Notes under the pieces: generated by a model
Told to the model about the DNA's origin: nothing
Databases searched by the model: none
What the model saw: only the letters and a program-made list of their open reading frames with translations
Shown: in pieces, positions 1-4,117 of the stretch
Layout: every line of letters starts with the position of its first letter
Numbering within the stretch: the first letter of the stretch is position 1
Program-made: the position numbers and the translations under genes
NCBI GenBank assembly: GCA_946538445.1
Contig: CAMNGO010000146.1
Coordinates: forward strand, 1 to 5,496
DNA: 5,496 nucleotides
Direction of reading: 5' to 3'
Origin: an uncultured Lachnospiraceae bacterium
GTDB taxonomy: Bacteria; Bacillota; Clostridia; Lachnospirales; Lachnospiraceae

Positions 1-65
1 GCAAACATCGGTGCGAATTCTCCCAGCTGATCTCTACCTGCTGTCTGTACGATTTTTTCACTCAT
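1..65 (-). CDS. Carboxymuconolactone decarboxylase-family protein, N-terminal fragment (runs off window)
   Basis: Only the first 21 complete codons are visible, reading MSEKIVQTAGRDQLGEFAPM and then F, before the window ends. This start resembles CMD/AhpD-family proteins of anaerobic Firmicutes, which begin with a 'TAGRDQLGEFAPKFAELND'-like stretch; that is recalled family knowledge, not a search. The catalytic part with its usual Cys-containing motif lies outside the window, so activity cannot be judged. The start codon is at 65..63 and is preceded by a strong TAGGAGG ribosome site located inside the end of the aldo/keto reductase gene. The two genes overlap by 8 nt (58..65), which implies co-transcription and probably translational coupling. 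Family members include peroxidase-linked AhpD-like proteins and uncharacterised small oxidoreductases; which applies here is unknown. Confidence 0.72.
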   Translation of the reverse strand, partial: MSEKIVQTAGRDQLGEFAPMF

Positions 66-1116
66 TTGTCTTTCCTCCTATCTGCTGATCTCCTGTGGAC
101 CATACGTGTTTTTCCTTAGCATTGGCAGGCTTATTCTGTGCCATTACGCCGGCAAGGGAATGAGGGATGTATGGTTCCTCCAGATACAGGATTTCTTCGT
201 TCGTAAGCATGAGGTCTACCGCCTTTGCTGCTCCTTCGATGTGATGCAGTTTGGTGGCACCCACCACAGGGGATGTCACCTTTGTCAAAAGCCATGCCAG
301 AGAAACTTCCGTCATGGTTACGCCATATTTTTCCGCCAGTTCTGCCACACGTCCTATGATCACATTATCCTGTTCTGCCGTGGCATCATATTTAAACTTG
401 GCATAGCTGTCTTCCACGGCACGTTTTGTATCATTCTCGCCAGGTTTTCTGGAGAGTCTTCCACTTGCCAGGGCACTGTAGGGAGTAAGGGCAATGTTCT
501 CTTCGTCACAGTAAGGAACCATCTCCCTCTCCTCCTCCCGGAAGATCAGATTATAATGTCCCTGGACGGATACAAACTTTGCAAATCCTTCCTTTTCTGC
601 CAGTGCATTAGCTTTGGCAAGCTGCCAGGCGAAACAGTTGGAGATGCCGATATATCTTGCCTTACCTGCCTTAACAACACGGTTCAGGCCCTCAAGGATA
701 TCATAGATGGGTGTGTTCCAGTCCCACATATGATAGATATAGAGATCCACATAATCCATTCCCAGATTGTTCAGGCTTGTATTGATCATGTTTTCGATAT
801 GCTGCTGTCCGGAGATACCATTTGCGATCTCTTCCTGAGTTCTTGGCAGAAACTTTGTAGCAACCACCACATCCTCCCGTTTTGCAAAATCCCGGAGAGC
901 ACGACCCACATATTGTTCACTGGTTCCGCTCTGATAAGCGATGGCTGTATCGTAGAAATTGACACCCAGATCCAGCCCGCGCTTTATGATCTCTCTGGAA
1001 TGCTCCTCATCGATGGTCCAGCTATGTTGTCCTCTCGCGGCATCTCCAAATCCCATACATCCCATACAGATACGGGAAACCTTCAGATCTGAATTGCCAA
1101 GTTTTGTATATTGCAT
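58..1116 (-). CDS. Aldo/keto reductase
   Basis: This 352-residue cytosolic protein is predicted to reduce aldehydes or ketones with NAD(P)H on a TIM-barrel fold. The N-terminus (YTKLGNSDLKVSRICMGCMG, residues 3-22) is typical of the family. The catalytic tetrad appears complete: Asp56 and Tyr61 in NFYDTAIAY, Lys88 in VATKF, and His129 in YIYHMWDW. Cofactor-site segments include GISN (157-160), Q185 in SVQGHYN, and SPVVGATKLHH (282-292). The length is slightly above the usual 320-340 because of a short polar tail ending GGKTNE. ATG at 1116 follows AAGGAG (1131..1126), which overlaps the flavodoxin stop codon; only 13 nt separate the two genes. It is the third gene of the tetR-led operon. The substrate cannot be read from sequence. 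Confidence 0.95.
   Translation of the reverse strand: MQYTKLGNSDLKVSRICMGCMGFGDAARGQHSWTIDEEHSREIIKRGLDLGVNFYDTAIAYQSGTSEQYVGRALRDFAKREDVVVATKFLPRTQEEIANGISGQQHIENMINTSLNNLGMDYVDLYIYHMWDWNTPIYDILEGLNRVVKAGKARYIGISNCFAWQLAKANALAEKEGFAKFVSVQGHYNLIFREEEREMVPYCDEENIALTPYSALASGRLSRKPGENDTKRAVEDSYAKFKYDATAEQDNVIIGRVAELAEKYGVTMTEVSLAWLLTKVTSPVVGATKLHHIEGAAKAVDLMLTNEEILYLEEPYIPHSLAGVMAQNKPANAKEKHVWSTGDQQIGGKTNE
71..80 (-). promoter_or_regulatory. Ribosome binding site for the CMD-family gene, inside the reductase gene
   Basis: The minus strand reads TAGGAGGAAA here, followed by GACAA and the ATG at 65..63. This near-perfect Shine-Dalgarno sequence lies within the last codons of the upstream reductase. 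It supports 65 as the true start even though that makes the genes overlap. Confidence 0.8.
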
Positions 1117-1129
1117 CTAGATTCACTCC

Positions 1130-1609
1130 TTACAGTACTTTATCAAGCCATTTCTTAATCTTGGCTTCGTTCGGGCGGTTAATCTGTACGCCCTTGGCCC
1201 ATCTGACATCTCCGCTGACATTCTTATGAAGCTCTGTATCACTTCTGCCGACTCCACTGCCGCCGGAAGTACAGAAGGGGATGATCGTCTTCCCGGAGAA
1301 GTCATAGCTTTCCAGAAATGTCTCGATGATCCGGGGTGCTACGCCCCACCAGATCGGGAAGCCAATAATGACAGCATCATAGGAATCCATGTCCGAAACC
1401 TTGTTGGCAATCTCAGGCCTTGCGGAAGGGTCATTCATCTCCAGGCTGCTGCGGCTCTTCTTGTTCATCCAGTTTAAGTCTTCTTTTGTATAGATTTCTT
1501 TGGGCATGATCTCATGAAAATCACCGCCACTGATTCTTGCAATTTCTTCTCCCACCCGTTTTGTCACTCCACTTGCGGAGTATACAGCTACTAATACTTT
1601 CTTTGACAT
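1130..1609 (-). CDS. Flavodoxin (flavodoxin_4-like)
   Basis: This 159-residue protein is predicted to bind FMN and carry electrons or reduce small molecules in the cytosol. It begins with a beta strand (KKVLVAVYSASGVTKRVGEE, residues 3-22) whose YSASGVTK loop (10-17) is the FMN-phosphate loop, a variant of the S/T-x-T-G-x-T pattern. IIGFPIWWGVAP (81-92) supplies the aromatic residues expected next to the isoalloxazine ring. PFCTSGGSGVG (111-121) is the third flavin-contact loop. The length fits a short-chain flavodoxin. ATG at 1609 is preceded by AAAGGAGA (1626..1619) with good spacing. The gap to tetR upstream is 45 nt and to the reductase downstream 13 nt, so it is an operon member. Whether the flavodoxin feeds electrons to its neighbours or acts alone as a quinone or flavin reductase is unknown. 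Confidence 0.93.
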   Translation of the reverse strand: MSKKVLVAVYSASGVTKRVGEEIARISGGDFHEIMPKEIYTKEDLNWMNKKSRSSLEMNDPSARPEIANKVSDMDSYDAVIIGFPIWWGVAPRIIETFLESYDFSGKTIIPFCTSGGSGVGRSDTELHKNVSGDVRWAKGVQINRPNEAKIKKWLDKVL

Positions 1610-1654
1610 ATTATTACATCTCCTTTGATCTCATTAATCTGCCTTAACACGTTT

Positions 1655-2272
1655 TTATAAGAGCTTCAGCAGACAGTTATTTGTTATCTCATAGATTGAC
1701 TGATATACATAATCCACATCCGCTTCTTTCATTGCTTCCCTCTGCTTCTTAGTAACAGCAGTGTAGGGATAGATCCCAAACATAAAGGGAAAAAATACAT
1801 AGATAAAGTTCTGGATATCCTGCACCGATTTCTCCGGGCAGAATTTCGACAGAAGCCGGCACATATTCTTCATGGACTCGCCATAGGCCCTCTTAAAAGA
1901 AACCAGACGCTCCGGACGGCTGTTGGTCTCCATATCGTAGTTGTTCATGGACAAAAGCTTCAGCAGCTGGTCTCTGTTTGATATGGAGGAGGCAATCTTA
2001 TCTGCCAGCTCTTCTCTGGTAAGCAACTCATTATCGATAAGAATTCTCTCCAGTTCTTCATTCCAACGCTCATACTCTCTCTCATAAAGTGCCAGGAAAA
2101 TCTCTTCTTTCGTCTGAAAATAGTTATATATGGATGTTCTGGTGAATGATGTCACCTTCCCGATCTCCTTCAAGGTGATCTCTTTAAAACTCATGGTCTG
2201 ATATAACTGCTCACAGGCGTTGACGATCTCTTCTTTCCTTGCTGCGGTTAACTCAGGGGATCCTTTCGGCAT
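1655..2272 (-). CDS. TetR/AcrR-family transcriptional repressor
   Basis: This 205-residue protein has a TetR N-terminal DNA-binding domain at about residues 12-60. The recognition region ITLKEIGKVTSFTRTSIYNY (32-51), followed by FQTKEEIFLALYE, is the classic helix-turn-helix plus YxYFxxKEEL pattern. The remaining helical part (about 65-205) is the ligand-binding and dimerisation domain, which diverges among TetR proteins and does not reveal the ligand. It contains FIYVFFPFMFGIYPY (156-170), an aromatic-rich stretch that could line a pocket for a hydrophobic ligand (inference). Cysteines at 20, 138, 145 and 200 are possible redox sensors, but nothing shows this. ATG at 2272 follows AAAGGAGG with a tight 4-nt spacer. 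It leads the flavodoxin/reductase operon and has matching inverted repeats in its own promoter, so autorepression together with control of the downstream genes is likely. Confidence 0.94.
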   Translation of the reverse strand: MPKGSPELTAARKEEIVNACEQLYQTMSFKEITLKEIGKVTSFTRTSIYNYFQTKEEIFLALYEREYERWNEELERILIDNELLTREELADKIASSISNRDQLLKLLSMNNYDMETNSRPERLVSFKRAYGESMKNMCRLLSKFCPEKSVQDIQNFIYVFFPFMFGIYPYTAVTKKQREAMKEADVDYVYQSIYEITNNCLLKLL

Positions 2273-2282
2273 AATGCCTCCT

Positions 2283-2298
2283 TTCTGACATCTCTGTC
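2283..2298. promoter_or_regulatory. Degenerate third operator-like site next to the tetR ribosome site
   Basis: The plus strand repeats the half-site TTCTGAC (2283-2289) and has GTC at 2296-2298, giving GACA/TGTC arms with one extra base in the spacer compared with the other two sites. It abuts and partly overlaps the Shine-Dalgarno region (2284..2277). It may be a weak operator or a decayed copy; the evidence is resemblance only. Confidence 0.4.
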
Positions 2299-2301
2299 CT
2301 A

Positions 2302-2320
2302 TTCTGACTTCGTGTCAGAA
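2302..2320. promoter_or_regulatory. Probable TetR operator O1, at the transcription start
   Basis: The plus strand reads TTCTGACTTCGTGTCAGAA: a perfect 7-bp inverted repeat (TTCTGAC/GTCAGAA) around a 5-bp centre. The size and symmetry suit a TetR dimer. It begins just downstream of the -10 box and spans the predicted +1 near 2317. Its centre is 34 bp from that of the site over the -35, a little over three helical turns. Confidence 0.82.
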
Positions 2321-2323
2321 GTT

Positions 2324-2352
2324 ATTATATATCTATTCTGACATCGTGTCAA
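2324..2352 (-). promoter_or_regulatory. Consensus sigma-A promoter of the tetR-flavodoxin-reductase operon
   Basis: On the minus strand TTGACA (2352..2347) and TATAAT (2329..2324) are separated by exactly 17 bp, a full match to the housekeeping promoter consensus. The start site is expected near 2317, giving a leader of about 45 nt before the tetR ATG. A promoter this strong would normally need repression, which agrees with the inverted repeats that cover it. Confidence 0.88.
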
Positions 2353-2354
2353 TA
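2336..2354. promoter_or_regulatory. Probable TetR operator O2, over the -35 box
   Basis: The plus strand reads TTCTGACATCGTGTCAATA. The core TGACA/TGTCA arms are inverted around a 3-bp centre, and the -35 TTGACA is itself part of one arm. It shares 18 of 20 positions with the equivalent stretch at the second site when both are read on the minus strand (TGACACGAWGTCAGAATAG is the common part). Binding here would block sigma factor contact. Confidence 0.75.
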
Positions 2355-2362
2355 CGTTTTGT

Positions 2363-2409
2363 AAAAAATTGTACCCTGCGTTATCCGTCCGAAAAGAACG
2401 CCGCAGGGC
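2363..2409 (-). terminator. Probable Rho-independent terminator of the aspartokinase gene
   Basis: In the minus-strand transcript, CCCTGCG (2408..2402) pairs with CGCAGGG (2380..2374). An inner pairing of CGTTC with GGACG lies around a TTTTC loop. A run of six U (2368..2363) follows about five bases after the stem. It starts 17 nt after the aspartokinase stop codon and ends about 10 bp before the next gene's -35, so it separates two transcription units. The offset U-tract makes its efficiency uncertain. Confidence 0.68.
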
Positions 2410-2425
2410 ACTGCTTCAAGAATCT

Positions 2426-3751
2426 TTATACTTTTTGTTGTTCTATGGCTTTATAGATTGCCAGGATTGCCTCCTGATACCGGTCTTCCGATACAGCAAT
2501 CAGGAGATTGAGTTTCCCTGCGCCCTGATTGATGGTTTTGATGGGAATGCCCGCCTGCATCAGTTGCCAGAGTACACGGATATTGGCATCACTGGATTCC
2601 GTATCCTTCTCCCCGATCACAACGATCACAGAAAGATTCTCCATGAGTTCAATGAAATCCGGGTCCAGGGTCTGCTTGATCTCATCCAGGAGATCCTCTT
2701 TGCAGTCCTCCAGCAGATCACTGCGGATGATCAGGGTGATGGAATCGATTCCGGTGAGACAATGTTCAAAAGGCAATGCCCTGTTTTTAAGGATATCCAG
2801 CACCAGGGCACTGAAGCCTGCTCCATCACTGACCATGACTTTCTCAATCTGAATCACCGACATACCGGACTTGCCTGCCACACCGATGATCGGGTATTTG
2901 GTCTTACCCTTGGGCAGTTTTCGGACGATCACGCTTCCGGGATCATCCGGGCGATTGGTATTGCGGATGTTAATCGGGATATCCAAGTCGGATACCGGGA
3001 GTACGGCATCCGTATTCAGAACGGATGCTCCCATATAAGATAAAGTACGCAGCTCACGATAGCTGACATATTCGATAGGCTTCGGAGAATCCACGATACC
3101 CGGATCTGCCGCATACACACCGGATACGTCCGTCCAGTTCTCATAGAGGTCCGCCCTGATGGCAGAAGCTGCCAGACTTCCTGTGACATCGGATCCTCCC
3201 CGGCTCATAGTATGGATCTTGCCGTTGATATCCGCCCCGTAAAAACCGGCGATCACCGCATTTTCCAATGGTCGCAGAGAAGCTTCCATGGTCCGTCTGG
3301 TGAGTCTCCCGTCAAGGTTGCCTTCCTCATCAAAATATACACACCACGCGGGATCAACGAAGGTGAAGTCCAGGTACTCTGCAAGAATCCTGGAATTCAG
3401 ATACTCCCCACGGCTTAACACATAATCCTTCTCCGGACTCTCCATCAGATGATGTCTCAGGGTATCCATCTCTGATTCCAGGAAGATATCCACACCCAGT
3501 TCAGAAACAATATCTTCAAATCTTGATTGTATATCAGCAAGGACCTTCTCATAATCTCTGCCCTCCACAGCATCATCATAGCATTGCTGCAGCAGGTCGG
3601 TAACCTTAATATCGTCATCAAACCGCTTGCCTGGAGCAGAGGCAACGATGATTCTCCGGGCAGGATCTTCCCGGATAATATCGGCTACCTTTCGAATCTG
3701 ACTGGCATCAGACAGAGAGGTTCCTCCAAATTTCGCAACTACTGTTCTCAT
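2426..3751 (-). CDS. Aspartate kinase, YclM-like monofunctional type
   Basis: This 441-residue enzyme is predicted to phosphorylate L-aspartate, the first step toward lysine, threonine, methionine and diaminopimelate. The kinase domain shows VAKFGGTS (5-12) for ATP/phosphate binding, SRGEYLNS (113-120) in the aspartate site, MSRGGSDVTG (182-191), and WTDVSGVYAADP (206-217). Two C-terminal ACT domains (about 285-441), including SDANIRVLWQLMQAG (387-401), predict feedback inhibition by lysine and/or threonine. The length matches the 440-455-residue YclM/LysC-III class; no homoserine dehydrogenase domain is fused. An in-frame ATG exists 60 nt upstream, but I place the start at 3751. There AAAGGAG (3767..3761) is correctly spaced, the protein begins at the conserved KFGG strand, and the upstream ATG falls inside the promoter. 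The gene has its own promoter and terminator and is unrelated to its redox neighbours. Confidence 0.95.
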   Translation of the reverse strand: MRTVVAKFGGTSLSDASQIRKVADIIREDPARRIIVASAPGKRFDDDIKVTDLLQQCYDDAVEGRDYEKVLADIQSRFEDIVSELGVDIFLESEMDTLRHHLMESPEKDYVLSRGEYLNSRILAEYLDFTFVDPAWCVYFDEEGNLDGRLTRRTMEASLRPLENAVIAGFYGADINGKIHTMSRGGSDVTGSLAASAIRADLYENWTDVSGVYAADPGIVDSPKPIEYVSYRELRTLSYMGASVLNTDAVLPVSDLDIPINIRNTNRPDDPGSVIVRKLPKGKTKYPIIGVAGKSGMSVIQIEKVMVSDGAGFSALVLDILKNRALPFEHCLTGIDSITLIIRSDLLEDCKEDLLDEIKQTLDPDFIELMENLSVIVVIGEKDTESSDANIRVLWQLMQAGIPIKTINQGAGKLNLLIAVSEDRYQEAILAIYKAIEQQKV

Positions 3752-3781
3752 TGAAAAAAACTCCTTTGTATGTTTTTTAAT

Positions 3782-3790
3782 ATTATACCA
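3782..3790 (-). promoter_or_regulatory. Extended -10 promoter of the aspartokinase gene
   Basis: The minus strand reads TGGTATAAT, a perfect TATAAT with the TGn extension. The -35 position (3810..3805, TGTTTA) is poor, so the TGn contact would matter. Transcription should start near 3775, leaving a leader of about 24 nt that carries only the ribosome site. No lysine riboswitch or attenuator fits in this leader. Confidence 0.72.
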
Positions 3791-3793
3791 TAC

Positions 3794-3844
3794 TTTTGTC
3801 CTTATAAACATTCAGTTGGCATTAATAAGTGAGAAAGGACAAAA
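3794..3844. repeat. 10-bp inverted repeat flanking the aspartokinase -35 region
   Basis: TTTTGTCCTT (3794-3803) and AAGGACAAAA (3835-3844) are perfect inverted copies separated by 31 bp. The inner arm lies in the promoter spacer and the outer arm at about -60 to -70. Arm centres are about 41 bp apart, close to four helical turns. It could be a looped operator for an unknown regulator, or a long AT-rich hairpin with no role. The arms are A/T-heavy at their ends, so chance is not excluded. Confidence 0.45.
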
Positions 3845-3872
3845 AAATACATAAAACATCAAAATGAGTTTT
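3841..3872 (-). terminator. Weak candidate terminator after the small cysteine-cluster gene
   Basis: In the minus-strand transcript, AAAACTCA (3872..3865) can pair with TGATGTTTT (3861..3853), with a TTT loop and one bulged base. A run of seven U follows at 3847..3841. The stem is A/U-rich and probably weak. It is placed correctly, about 18 nt after the stop codon at 3890, but stability is doubtful. Confidence 0.35.
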
Positions 3873-3889
3873 TTAATAATCTGGATTCT

Positions 3890-4117
3890 CTATCCTCTTA
3901 CAAATGGAGCGCTAAACTCCGCATTGATCTCCCGTATTTCTTTCTCTCCATCAATGTAAGGCTGATATATGCTCTCGATACGTCCGCCACCCCGGTTATC
4001 ACAGCCGGAACAAAACTCGCAGTCGATTCCGCACGCTCCCCACAGAGCCTGGTGCACTATCCGGATACGTTCCTCCCTGGTGGTATCTTTTATCAATATG
4101 GATTTCATCTTCATCAT
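3890..4117 (-). CDS. Small CX3CX2CX2C cysteine-cluster protein of unknown function
   Basis: This predicted soluble protein of 75 residues (or 74 or 72) has no signal peptide or membrane segment. A polar, charged N-terminus with ILIKDTTREERIRIVHQAL (7-25) is probably helical. It is followed by ACGIDCEFCSGCDNRGGGR (28-46), with Cys at 29, 33, 36 and 39, and a Tyr/acid-rich end (IYQPYIDGEKEIREINAEF, 50-68). The four cysteines suggest a bound zinc ion or iron-sulfur cluster (inference). The first three have the CX3CX2C spacing of radical SAM enzymes, but no barrel is present, so that activity is excluded. The start overlaps the ligase stop as ATGA. Met1, Met2 or Met4 could serve, all just after GAGGAAGG. 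I recall similar short conserved proteins in Lachnospiraceae but cannot name a family. The compositional pattern and the coupling to a long gene make it real. Confidence 0.78.
   Translation of the reverse strand: MMKMKSILIKDTTREERIRIVHQALWGACGIDCEFCSGCDNRGGGRIESIYQPYIDGEKEIREINAEFSAPFVRG

Noticed and set aside
106..1092. A 328-codon open frame on the plus strand
   Set aside because: It is antisense to a complete aldo/keto reductase with an intact catalytic tetrad. Its translation is Cys/His/Ile-rich without a recognisable domain, and no ribosome site precedes it.
1123..1305. A 60-codon minus-strand frame inside the flavodoxin gene
   Set aside because: It is fully nested in another frame of a clear flavodoxin and has an Arg/Ser-rich composition typical of frame shadows.
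2369..3043. A 224-codon open frame on the plus strand
   Set aside because: It is antisense to the aspartokinase ACT region and its terminator. It has no ribosome site or family motifs and is best seen as a mirror frame of a real gene.
3853..3874. A plus-strand terminator reading of the AT-rich hairpin, which is followed by a T run in that direction too
   Set aside because: No plus-strand gene ends nearby, so a plus-strand terminator has nothing to terminate. The structure was listed only as a weak minus-strand candidate.
3752..3889. Lysine riboswitch upstream of the aspartokinase gene
   Set aside because: The entire gap is 138 bp and the predicted leader is about 24 nt, whereas the lysine riboswitch needs well over 150 nt. 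No matching conserved core is visible.
4001..4032. Radical SAM enzyme signature (CX3CX2C) in the small protein
   Set aside because: Only the cysteine spacing matches. The protein is 75 residues long and lacks the SAM-binding barrel and its motifs.
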